Under the pieces are notes generated by a model. It made no database searches and had not been told where the DNA came from. It was given only the letters and a program-made list of their open reading frames with translations. A program made the position numbers and the translations under genes. Source: Trichoplax adhaerens (taxonomy: Eukaryota; Placozoa; Uniplacotomia; Trichoplacea; Trichoplacidae). Taken from it: a DNA stretch of 64,000 bases. Below, one piece after another: positions 25,552-37,837 of this stretch (its first letter is position 1; the number at the start of each line of letters is the position of its first letter). The DNA lies in NCBI RefSeq assembly GCF_000150275.1, contig NW_002060971.1, forward strand, positions 303,857 through 367,856. Direction: 5' to 3'.

Positions 25552-28500
25552 ATGGCGGCAAAATCGACTCCAGACAATCATTGCTATCGTCAAATCGTCA
25601 TTAATAACAGCCAAGAAGTCCAATGGAAACATTTAGTGATACCATTACCTGATAGTGCAACCAATAAGAAATCGGAATGGATTATTCCTCCATTTGCTGG
25701 CGGTTTCAGTTATAAAAATGCAGGCAATATTAGCTCAGCATCCAGGAATAGATTCATTCTATGGTAAGTCCAGACAGACGTTCATGCTGTCCTTGATGTC
25801 GTCCACGCTTTTCTACTTTAGCTCAAATGGATATGTTAAATGAATAGAATGATAGTCTACTAGTCTACAATAGAAAATTCCAATACCATAGATTATCCAT
25901 GGTCAGCTAACGTAGTCAATTGCTCATCCTTTGGATCCTATCAACGGATAACTATCGTTACAGGGATGCCGAGCTTAAAGCTCGTTCTTGTCGTGGGTAG
26001 CTGGCCCATTTCATAAGCTTAGGGTAGTATTCATTTGGACCTAAATTCAAAGGATAGCGATCGTTTCTATCTTTAGTATCTCTCAGATATACGATCAAGA
26101 CAAATGATTCCTTTGAAGCTTAATGTTCAAGCTAGCTATGGATTCATTCTCTTGCATTTTCCAATCCTGGACAAAAATGATCAAAATAGGCTTGTACTGG
26201 ATTTCAATGTCAATCAACCATTGCCCCCTAGTCCCCTAATCGGCCATTTTTTAACTGGTAGGATATATTACAACTTATCTAAAAATGGCAAGGTAAAGGT
26301 GTCGTTACAATGTTCTCCTATTACAAACCACCACCGGCCAATCGTTGCTGTTCACTTATTTGCACCGACTCTAAATACAAGTACGCTAGAGTAAAGCCGG
26401 CAATAAAGAAATGGATCCAATACCATCTTAAGAGATGACAGGACTTCAATTTGTTGCGTCGGTCATGGACATTGCAATGCTATGATACTGATTTCCTACT
26501 ATCACTGGGAGCTTCCATATCTTTCGATTGCAAATCATGTCCATCGATGGATTGGCTAAATAATAAAAATTGGACACTTTGCATAGAATGTTAAAACGAT
26601 AGAAATTTCCCATGCTTCTAGCTTATTGTCACCTACTCTAACAGACGCTGATATACACTGTATATTATACAGTAGTTGTACACAAAATTGTTATTGCAAG
26701 TTGTAGCTAACCATACGATAACTTGTCCAAGCCAATCGTCAATTGCATAATCATCTACTTGGATTGGTACCACTATTACAATATTAGAACTTTAGTCGAT
26801 ATTTACTGTTGTACTACTCCATTCTGATTTCTGACCAATAAATTGATAAAGTGCCTTATCCAATGATACCCGAACATACGTATAGTTTGTGACATAGTTT
26901 CTTCCTCAAAGATGTACTATCGTAGTGTGTACACTTTTTAGTCAATATAAAGGTAAAATACTAATTTTTATGCTACATGTTGTAGGCGATGCCAAGATGA
27001 CGTTATCCAATTACAAGAAGTATGCATGGATTGCAATCTAATAGACAACAACATCCAATTGCGCTTTCCAAATAGTCGACTATTACCCAATGTTGTCATC
27101 AGGGAAACGGAGAAAAATATTACATTATTGCTGGCAACAGATCATAGTGTTCATCGTTTTACTTTATCTCATCCTGACAAGTTATCAAGAAATGCAACGG
27201 TGGCTATTTCTGCATTTTGACCTAGCAAATTGACATCATACAATTGTATCCCTATTACGATCTAATGTTACTTTCATAACGTTGCCTCTATTTAGAATTA
27301 TGGCCAAACCTCCAATAATACTGCACTATCTATCCTGGCTAGCATTACCTTAAAGGATAGCCTACAATTTTGTAATTACGCTGGGCTACCTGCTATTGGT
27401 AGAATGGCATCGGCTGAGTTATTGCAAGACAGTTCAGCTATTTTTGCTGTAATTTTACCATCTTCTATTAGTATAATCATACTTCCTCCAGTTTCAAGTA
27501 ACGGTATGCTGCTATATTCGTTACTTTATATCGACATTGATATTTGCCATAACTTTCGTAACGTTTTTTGATCGATTCTTTTATCATAATTCAATAATAA
27601 TAATTCTATTAGAAGGTGCAAGAATATTGGAAATTCATCCTGGGACTTTTGTTCAGCGTTTAATTAGTGGCTTCATATTTGGATCGAAAATGTACCTTCC
27701 AATTATATAAAATTAGTTATGCTATTTCATGAAATGATTGCCTTTTTCAACTAATGGATCACACGTATTGCCTTTTATGGTTTGACAGGATCACATCAGC
27801 AGATAACAACTTACTTCCACAAAGTATCTCATTTCGTCGCTTATCTGACGGCAAGTTATACTTATTTATGATTTGCCATCGATATCAACTCCGTATTTGG
27901 TCGTTAGAGGTAACTTGCGAATGAAGGTTCGACTACGGTCTAGAAGATCACATTTTTATTATTTCCCTATTGATCGTTTTTAGAAAAATGATTTCATTTT
28001 GCACATGGACATGAACATCTACAGGCCATCATCGGCTGATAGCGATTCTTCTGCAGGTATGTACAAGCATAGCATTTTTTGCTAACATATGGGACTATAG
28101 AACTTCATTCAAGCGATTATATTTATCATTTCGGTTTCTTGCTTATTCTCTGATTTTATGTCAGCAGTAGCTGACCAGCCAAATAGGCTAAGTACCTCGT
28201 ATGGAGACGTAGGTGAATATGTTGGAGTATTCTTATGCTATCCGGATCATGTACAGGTAATGACAACATTACACCCTATCTTATAGCATTGAATTTAAAC
28301 ATCAATTATTTATCATATAACTTAGAAATAATTCATTTGCTGGTATTCCATACTTGACTCTGATCCTACTTGCTGTGTGTTATATTTTAGTTTACCCTAC
28401 TTAATCCAATACTCGATAATGGAAAGCTAACTATGCAATATTTAGGCTCAGTGAACGATACTAACTCGGTCTGTGTTTTAATTTGGGTGAAACTTTATTT

Positions 28501-31500
28501 CATGATTGGTAATTGATTTATCTGCAAACTTAAATTTACTGACCTGAGTAATATGGATATTACAGAATATTTTTATCAGTTTTGCTGTAACAAATCAAAA
28601 TATTTGGACGCTATGGAAGAATAGCAAAGGCGAAACTCTTTTAAAATTTCTTCCCGTACTTAGGTATGTTACCATTGAACAGGATTGATTAAAGCGCTTA
28701 ATATACTATACCTAGATGAATGTAAGCACCATCTAAAAGAATGATACGAATACTGAAATATTATGAAACGATTGCTTTAGTACTCAGAAGAATCCTGTAG
28801 GTTGGCATCAAGTAAATGTATCCTCAAACGAAAATTGCGATACTGATGGATTAAATGATAGCGACGTTGAGGTATATATATGAGATATCATTAGTTTTTG
28901 CTCGTAAAGCAGCTTGCAGCTAACATTTCGGTTGCTGTATATATTTATACCTTAGGAATACTTTATGAGATTTATATTTTTTCCTGGACGATTTTCGCGC
29001 TCTACAATTGCCAAAGCTATCCAGGTAATATTGCAATCAATATTGCTGCAAAGTCTTTCAAGCAATCAATGCATTTAATTACTGTAACATTATTGCCTGT
29101 AGATTACGAATCATGCTGTCACAGGACAGAATACGACGTTATCTGGAGTTTATGGAGAAGGAAGCCCTCCATCATTGGATTTATTAGTAAAAGATGTAAT
29201 CTCGTTAATGTCATATCAAGTTAGTAATAGGTCATTTTCACATATGGTAATTGCAGAATAAAAAATAAAAATTAATCGAGCTCGCCGTTCATATTTGCGC
29301 CAAATTCAGATTCAGTTAGCGTGTGAAGTTTATGATGAAATATCGGAGGAGGCGCTAAGGAGTATTCAAGAGAACTGTTGGTCCAAATTTTGTAATAGCT
29401 GTCAAGACTTTAGCCAGGTATAAATGCTAGTTGTCCTTCATTGCCTAAGCACATTTATATATTGCAGCTTTAGTCATAATGGTTCTCGACACTTTTAGAT
29501 CGAACGCGAAGCGTTTGGTATTTTTACTGATAACAGTACCGGATTGGCTTGCATTATTAGAAGAAATTCTACTTCCTATATATATCCAACTGATGTTTTA
29601 GCAAGTTTCTGGGATAAAACTTTAACTTATACCAACGGTATAACAAAATTTAAATCTATTCAAAAAAATGACTTTGTTAAATTTTATTGACAGACTAACA
29701 GAGGATAGTAATCAGATCTTCTCTATTTTAGGTATAGCCGATAATATTGCAATGCTTATTGAATGTATTGACTTAATCAAAACGCACTTAACTCAAGAAA
29801 TTCACCTTCGTATCGAATATGATCTACATCGTGGTCTTGATCCGATTATGACTATTTCCGATATTGCTGAGCAAATATCTGGAAAGTACGTCAGATTTAC
29901 AATTATGATAATTTCATATCTTAAAAATTAAATTTTTGCTGTATTTTATTCTATTGCACGGTAGTTTAAATACTGCATCTCCAATGGCTAGTACACCGCA
30001 TTACGATCTTATAACTACCTTGGAGAAGAAGTAAGCTTTATTTGAAAGCTTGAAATCGTTTTCGATAATCATTATTTTTTAGCTTGTTTAAGCTCAGCTT
30101 CAAATTTCCTTATAGATTGATTGCAATAGGGGATATCTCAGCGGCTATTAGCAATACGATTGAACTTTTGGACGTATTTGAAAAGATTGTTGACAGTAAT
30201 GAAATTACAACCGATAACGAAGGTGGTAGCAAGTCTTTAATACTTATTTGGTAATTGTCTTACTCAAGTCTGCAAAACTATTTATTTTAGGCATTGAACA
30301 AATTAGCTGTGGACGATTGTATAGCAGTAGGATGGCAATGAGGATTCTTTCTACAGCACTTACGGATATCGCCCATGTGCGATTTGGGATTTGCTGCGAT
30401 CTATTGCTACTACAATCTTGTATTCTCTATTTCGAAAATAAGGTGCGTTAATTGTCGGAATCTTGCAAATGATCTGTATGCAGATTTAGCACCTGTATCT
30501 GATCTTGTGCTTTAAAATATTATTTTGACACACTATCGTTTCTCAGGCTTTTCTACATGAAGGAGATCATTGCAATACTATAAAATGTTTGTTAATACCT
30601 CATACGATGAATTTACTACGAGCATACTATTCAATCTATTGGCTCGGTCAACAGCCTTGTTCGGCAGCAAGTGGAGACGAAATGTATGCACTATTTACTT
30701 TTATCTTTCCACTTTATTCACTTTTGTCAACCGTACAGCAAACACTATACTGTATTATAGTGCTTATTAAAGATGTTATGCTAACTGTAATTATACTATT
30801 TCGATAGGGAGTTTAATATGCGTCAGCTAGCTGCCTTAGAAATTTCTTCAACTTCTGGTCTTTTCTCGGCTGTAATCGCAGGTAACTTCAGCATCTTACA
30901 ATGGAACGATTTATATTCGTATATTCTAAGCATAATAAAATTTCATAGATCCAAACTATACCTTGAGCGAGCTGTATTTAGCTGGATCAGCTGGATTTAA
31001 AATGAGATCGCTTTTAATGCAGTCAGAAGTCTGGCATGATCGACTTACGAATTCTAATAATTGGTTACTATGGCCTGATGTTGCGCAAGCTTGCTTTGAA
31101 AAGCTACTGCAAATCTTGTATCTTACTTACGAGCCTTACCTTTAGCCAAAACTTTCAATATGATTATACTTTATTTCATTCATAAAATTGTGACTATTCT
31201 CTTTGACTCATAAATGTACAGCTGGCCGGAACAGTGTAGTGTTTCGTTAGTAGAATGTTTGGTCGCAAATTGTCAGTACGAAGAAGCAAAGGTAAGATGT
31301 AGTTGAATATGGAAAATAGCAAATTTTTTGTTAAAGAGCAGTTGCTGTAGTTCCACAACTCACAATCAACAATGATTTTATTCGTAATTAAATAATTAAT
31401 GCACGGTTTTAGTTCTATGTAAATATGGTAAATGCCATAACAGAGGAAGGCTTAGCCGCTCGTGAATTCATGCTAGGGCAGTGCTATTTAAGTACTGCGG

Positions 31501-34500
31501 ATGGTAGTAAAGCTCTGGAATGCTTTATTTCGGCTTCAAATGGGATTGGTATGCAGTATTTGTCACTATCTAAGATTAAATTGTTTCCTAATATTCTTGG
31601 CTATTTTCAATTAATGACTTTGGTGAATCTAAATGATTAATCGATATGTCTACAGCTTCAGATAGATTCTTTTGGAAATTATTAATGTCCGAGGTCTATA
31701 ATGAAAAACGAGTTACAGCTCTTTATTATATGAAGGTGTGAATACTTTGATTTGATATATGTATTGAGGAATAACTTTACAATTGTGCAACATTCTATTC
31801 GCTACTATCTCTTGAATTTGTAATTTGTCTAGTTTTAAATCTAATGCAGCGGTATCAGGTAGTTGCTATTGTACTGTAGGCAGTATGATCAAATTTATCA
31901 ACTTAGAATCTGAAATTTTTATTTCCATGTTTCTAAAGGTCATGCGTCTGTTTGAACAATTTTCCTACTTCGATTTGGCAATTATTGCTGCCCGCACTGC
32001 CATCAATTCGGTAGATTCCTGCGATGAGGAGATTGTAAGTTTTTACTTAGCAATTACTGTATATTGATATGTTAAATAACTGTAATGTTTCTGTTATTTA
32101 ATTGTAGCCAGTATTTTGGTCAAATATCTTCAAGTATTACTTAGAACTTGGTCAGGCAGAACAGGCATATAATGCTCTTGCATCAAATCCTGATGTTGAG
32201 CGCCAGAAGGATTGCTTGCAGCTTTTTGTTACTGTTCTTTGTGAAAATTTGGATTTTAAGACCTTATGCCAATTTCCTTACGAAGGATTTGTCGATATCG
32301 TGAGTTCTTTTAACTGACTGTAATGATATCGAATAGCTTGTAAGTACACTAACAATACTATTAAGCTCTGTACCATATTAATATATTCACCTAGGTATCA
32401 GAAATCATGTTGAACCGAGCTCGCAATGTTAGCATGTCGTCCAATTGTTACTATGATCAACTATACTCTTTTCATGTATTTAGGAATAATTTCAGAAAAG
32501 GTAAGTTTAGTATTGAAGGTGCACAATGTATGTTGCTAAGGGCGCATTTTCTAAACGATATTACTGTTATATTTAGCTGCTTGTGTAATGTATGAATGCG
32601 CTTCTCGTCTGGCTGAAGAATGTGTTGGCGTTGCTAGTCTACAACAACAGGTTGAAAGATAGCTTGCTATGGCATACAACACATCGCGAATGTGCATCAT
32701 TATTTAAGGTTTTATATGTTATTTTATAGGCTAAGTGCTATTTAGTAGCTAGGAACTCTCTCCATTTAGTTACCGCCGACCGTCGTTGGATATTATGCCC
32801 TAAACTAGAGTTACCGATATCTGTAAGATGCTTCGGTTTTTTATAAATAAAGGTTATAACTTGAGAAAGTAATATTTATGAGTTCTTGTAGAAATCTAAC
32901 GCTTTGGATAAATCCGAGAATGCCGCAGAGATTAGTGACATAACTGACATCTGTCTGCGTAAGTAGTCCAATGAGATGCTACCTTGGTAGATCAATTATT
33001 TTGCTGTCAGTACTAAGGCTAAATTTTTTGCTTTCAGCGACGTTAAAAAATTGTGTTGTAGGTAGCAAGATGGTAGAAGTTGGTGATGTTGATAAAGATT
33101 ATATGCTCGTAATATCTCGTCTACAAATACTACAAAGAGATGATAACACTAAGTATTCTGAAGGTAATTTATTGTTATGTTCTAATTATTATTGCATGTC
33201 AGTATCCTGTGTAAATAAACCATCGTATCAAGTAGAGTAATTTTTATCTGATACCATTAACCTGTGAACTTACAGGCCAATTCACTCCCGAAGAAACTCT
33301 GGTTTATCTGATATCGGCTGGTTTATTTGATACCGCCTTTTCACTTGCACGTGCTTTTGATATACCATATAGCAAAATCTTTGAAGGATTGGCTTACAAG
33401 TAAGTATCATAAATGTTATACATAGACGATGTTACTGGGAATAAAATTGTAATGATCTTTTAACCTCTGCGAAATCGTTCTAATTTTTCTAATTTTTTGT
33501 AAGCAATTCAATTTGAACTGATTTTAAAAGAATTCTATTATTTTGATTTTTGTTAAAATTGCGAAGGTGTTGCTCACTATCAAACGATCGCAAAAATGGG
33601 TATGGAAAATATCTTTTCGTCAACTAATTAAGGCGTATGATGTTGTGTTAATATTATATTTCGCTACATTTATGAGCTGTATCTGTTATTATCCGTTAGC
33701 TATCAAATTGATGACAGCGAGTTAGCCTGGCTAAAAGCGAACGATTTTTCATTCGTATGCTCTAATAGGGAACTGAGGTATTGCATGAGTAAACCTGTGA
33801 TTTCTGTAGTTGTTATCGAGTTTAAACTTGTATTGCTATTGTATTAGCCCTACAGATCGAGCATGGCTATTATTGGAACATTATCTGAGTTATTTTGATG
33901 GTGCTGAGAGTAGCACGTTTTATGCTTGCGTTATAAATAAGCTGCTGTCTCTAAATTGTTCTTTGCCGTACTGGTTATCGTCATCGTTAAAGGTGATTTT
34001 TCATACCTAATTTAGTTATACGCGTATGTTATATAAGAAATTTATTGAATTTAATCGATAATTGTAATTCGTGAAGAAATTAGACTTGGCTACACTTCTG
34101 CGCCTGTACATCCAGTATGACTTTTTAAGTGAAGCTACGCAGCTGGTTATGGATTATATTGATGCTGTGCACGGGATTCATACAGCGGAATTCGGCCTTA
34201 AGGTAAGGTTATTTAGCTAAAAGAAGTTATTGATGATATTACGACTTTTAAAGATGTATTGATTGGTAAAGACTGTAATTTTCTAATCGTTATTGAACAA
34301 ATATTAATGAATGAATTAGAATGCTGCTCATGCCGACAGTCCGAGCGTTTGGCTGCCTTATTCATCGATTGATCATTTGTTACAGTTACTGGATAAGATT
34401 TCATCGGAAACAGAGTTGTATAAGGTTGAATTTATACACAACAATGTCGAAATAATATACTTATTATATTACCATAGTGAATCTTGAAAGTATATTGTAT

Positions 34501-34680
34501 AACTCTTATTAATTTAATTCTTAGTTAAAGAAAGAATTGCAAGACAAACTTGGGCGATATTTAGAATTTGCTGATAAAATTTCAGTAATTAAGATTGATA
34601 ACGAGCAAAGTCGGAGAATGACCAGAGAATTACAAGGCGTTGCAAGTGCAGGCAATATACCATTCCAGTTTGTAAAGTAG
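25552..34680 (+). CDS. NUP160: Nucleoporin NUP160, multi-exon
   Basis: NUP160 is a large scaffold subunit of the Y (NUP107-160) complex: an N-terminal beta propeller, then an alpha-helical solenoid. Exon 1 (25552-25763) ends in ASRNRFILW, whose last codon is completed across a 1.2-kb intron by exon 2 (about 26986), giving RNRFILWRCQDD and then DCNLIDNNIQLRFPNS. This matches the N-terminal signature of the family. Propeller exons follow (HRFTLSHPDKLSRN near 27.16 kb; LLPQSISFRR-type and ICHRYQLRIWSLE near 27.85 kb). From about 29 kb the exons encode helical solenoid, for example FVNMVNAITEEGLAAREFML (about 31.42 kb) and MRLFEQFSYFDLAIIAARTA (about 31.95 kb). The last exon (about 34524-34680) ends in IPFQFVK and TAG. 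Individual solenoid exons were assigned by continuity and are less certain. Intron 1 holds an unassigned 96-codon frame. Confidence 0.92.
26104..26394 (+). other. Unassigned 96-codon open frame inside NUP160 intron 1
   Basis: This ATG frame (starts MIPLKLNVQASYGF, ends TLNTSTLE, TAA) lies in the longest NUP160 intron, and a possible splice acceptor (CTATCTTTAG) sits about 30 bases upstream. The composition is mixed rather than low-complexity, and a stretch GRIYYNLSKNGKVKVSLQC looks protein-like. I recognise no family. It could be a chance frame, a relic of inserted DNA or part of a nested gene. Confidence 0.25.
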
Positions 34681-35396
34681 CTAAGGACTAAAACATATAA
34701 TTCCATAGTCTCTAGCTACGAAAATGTAAAACATGTATTATTTTGATTACGAGTATTCGACTGGCTTTCGATTATCAAACTTCATCGTTAACTTTTTTTG
34801 TAAAAACTCTGAAATTATTATACATACGCATATGCGGTATACACCTTTGTATAATTAGGCTTAATTCATGTGAAATTAGTTTTTCATGCATTGACGAGCA
34901 TTAAGATACTCTTAAAGGAAGTCAATATTTGCTATACTAGAATATTGACTCAATTCAGGTTTATTTAAAATTTAACGTTCGATGATTTATAAATACAGTA
35001 TAAACGTATTAAATAATGCTTGCAGTAGTGATTACGTATAGTATATAGCGGTAGATTAAACTAATCTGACGTTCTAAAAGAAAATGAATTGGATTGAACT
35101 GTGACTACATAATATTAATAGTCGCTGGCCTTCATTACTACGGTAACGCCACATTTGTATGAGTTAGTTTGTACGTATCATATTTTACGTGCATTCTTAT
35201 CCAGTTCATAGTTGCATATAACGTGCTGTACTTTTCTTCGAGTTAATAGTTTCAACTTTCTATTATTTGCAGTAAGGGTACCGTATGTCATTTAAGATTA
35301 TGTTATACATTAAGTATATAAGGTAGTTAATTAAATATACATTGAGTGGTATTTATGTAGGGCAAGTCTTAAGGATGTAGTACATATAGCTGTATT
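34681..35396. other. Convergent spacer between NUP160 and acylphosphatase
   Basis: AT-rich DNA between two gene 3' ends. I see no coding exon or RNA gene. It should hold both 3' UTRs. Confidence 0.6.
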
Positions 35397-37441
35397 TTAC
35401 TTCCGGATTATCGTGAATGACTGAAATTCTCGAGACGCTATAGAAAGATTGTTTTTGAATTCGCATTTTGTTATTCTTGATTTAGGGCTTCCTTTCGTTG
35501 ATAACCAAATTCTCCTACAACGTAGCACATTTGTAAAATATTAATATACGTGTATCTTGTACAGTGTAAGAGGATTGCAAGTTTATAAATATATATATAT
35601 ATATATGTATACTATAATAAAGTAATTACATTAAATTCTAAAGTTTAGATTTCTGTGTCGTCGCTACAACCGATATTATAATAGACGTTGCAATAAAATA
35701 AAATTTTTTTTTAACATATATACACATACATGGTCTCGATACTATCATGTGGTCCTTGAATGACCCCGACAACGGTATTGTGAGGGGTATTTTTGACCCA
35801 ACCAACTAACTTTAATTGATTAGCTTTCTTTTCTGTATGCTGTAATAGTGAAAGATTATATTACATGAAGCATTATAAAATCAAATTCAGCCAAGGATTG
35901 ACTTATTGTAAGAATCGGTGAACTAGTAGTAAGGCAGAGAAATACAACATATGTTATATTTACCTTTCTAAAGAAAACACCTAGCCAGAAGCATAATTCA
36001 TTGATTTCATGGGCATGGTATTGAAAGATGCATTAATTATTCAGCTTATTACAAATGTTATGAGTTTGTAGCTAGTAGAATATTATTAGGAGCATCAATC
36101 CAAATTAAAAACTTTTGCGATCTATCAACTTGACACGACATATGAAACGCTGTCTCATTGATCACAATTAATGTTCGTTTGTAAGATCTTAGAATTATTC
36201 ATGTAACAAGTCACTGATGATTCCAGTATATGCCAAATCAATCAACACTAGGTATTATGGTCTGCTTTTCTATTTATCATATATGACTGAAAGTATAATT
36301 TTAGCATACTAATTCACTCATAAGTGCCATGTCTATCTGCTATCCATAAAGTTTCGTATAACAGTCCTATATAGCTCAGAAATTGTTACTCTTTACATCA
36401 TGGATTGCCAAATACATAGTTAAAATGATAGCGTAGTTTTGGTCACAAGCGTATAAATAGTAGGAATTCAGATATACTTGCTCTCTGCCATTATGCAGTA
36501 TCACTGCAGCTATAAACTACAGGATATTTTAGAGCTGTTACATAAAAAATTACTCTTACTGCAATTGTATACTGTATGTACTCTAGTATTTTAGAGCTGT
36601 TACTGGAATTACTCAGTCATTGGGTAATACCTATGACATCCTACTATCGTTTAATTTTTAATTTCTATCGTGATCACAAATCGTAGGGTGGTGAGCAATA
36701 GCTACACTAACTGTTGTATTAACTATTACGTTATGATTCTTCTGATGGCTTACAGTTGGCACCTGATCATTAATGTACATGACTGTCATGTAGGATGATA
36801 TCGAATTAGTAGTAGAAATAGAGAATGTATTGAGCGATTGAAATCTCATTCTTTGTCTTTCTCACCCTCAATTTGCGGTGACTAATCCGTAGTTATTATG
36901 CTTTTACAGATTAAATCTGTATACCTTATCGATCATTACTCACACTAGGTATTACAAAATTAATATCTCATGGAAATTGAAGAGGTTGGATTTAAATCCG
37001 GATGATGCACTCCAACTCATTCATAAAAAGAAATTTAATAAACATCCTGCTATGATCGATCCAATCTTCAAGTACAGTATCATTAATTCTACTTGATGAT
37101 CGATACTATTCAGGAATGAATAATGTTAAGGGAAAGATAGCACTTTGTACTTCCATCAACGTTGTTAACCAATCAATGAAAGCGAACTACACCAATTGAA
37201 ATGCAACCGCAAGTGAATGACTGTGACAGATCAGAATGAGCTAATATTAAGACTAACTAATTCGATAAATCAATAGAGTGAAAATACCTTGGACATTACC
37301 AAAGACTTCAAATTCAACTGATCGAAATCGAGTTGCAGTAGCCATTTGTGACATTTGAAAATGGTGGATCAATCTTGTCGAGCCAAGGATAACCACAATT
37401 AATAACAATATAAAAAAAAAAGCTCTTTGCAAAGCGAACAT
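35397..37441 (-). CDS. Acylphosphatase, four exons, with hydrophobic N-terminus
   Basis: Acylphosphatase hydrolyses carboxyl-phosphate bonds. Exons: 37441-37288, 35980-35964 (only 17 nt), 35839-35730 and 35514-35397, all joined at GT-AG sites in consistent phase. They give EFEVFGNVQG + VFFRK + HTEKKA..LVGWVKNTPHNTVVG..IQGPHD + a C-terminal part with KGSPKSRI, ending FTIIRK. The family signatures VQGVFFR (catalytic Arg) and GWVKNT (catalytic Asn) are both intact. The predicted start adds about 35 residues before the domain, including the stretch FFFILLLIVVIL, which looks like a signal anchor; an internal ATG (MSQMATATRF) would give a usual cytosolic form. Intron 1 is about 1.3 kb, unusually long for this window. 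The match covers the whole domain, so the family call is strong; the start is open. Confidence 0.9.
35587..35606. repeat. TA dinucleotide run
   Basis: About ten TA units in the last intron of the acylphosphatase gene. Confidence 0.9.
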
Positions 37442-37624
37442 GTAAACAGCTTAGGCTTCAAAGTCCTCCTAAACTAATTTAAAGTAGGCTAATCAACGTT
37501 TAATAGGGAATAAATTAAGTGATATAATGCAATCTTCTGCTCTATTTCTTAACCGATGATGATTGTTATTATTATTGCTCGTCATGGGAAGATTTTCAAA
37601 TGCAGCAGCAGCGCTGCTATGGTG

Positions 37625-37822
37625 ATTATACAGTACGCGTACTGTAAGAGATGTACTGTAGAACCTTACATACTGTACTGTACAGTACTGCACTAGACGA
37701 AGGCGAAGGGTTTGTCCGTCTGTCACGCAGCACGAATACTGTAAGGGATGTACTGTAGAACCTTACATACTGTACTGTACGTGACTATCGGCGAGGGTCT
37801 GTCCGCCTGTCACGTCTGTCTG
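37625..37822. repeat. Two-copy repeat, about 95 bp, built on GTAC palindromes
   Basis: Copy one (about 37634-37724) and copy two (about 37733-37822) share TGTACTGTAGAACCTTACAT, ACTGTACTGTAC, GGCGA(A)GGGT and GTCCGTCTGTCACG-type ends. The unit contains the TACTGTACTGTACAGTACTG palindrome seen elsewhere in the window. Confidence 0.85.
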
Positions 37823-37837
37823 TAGACGAAACGATAT

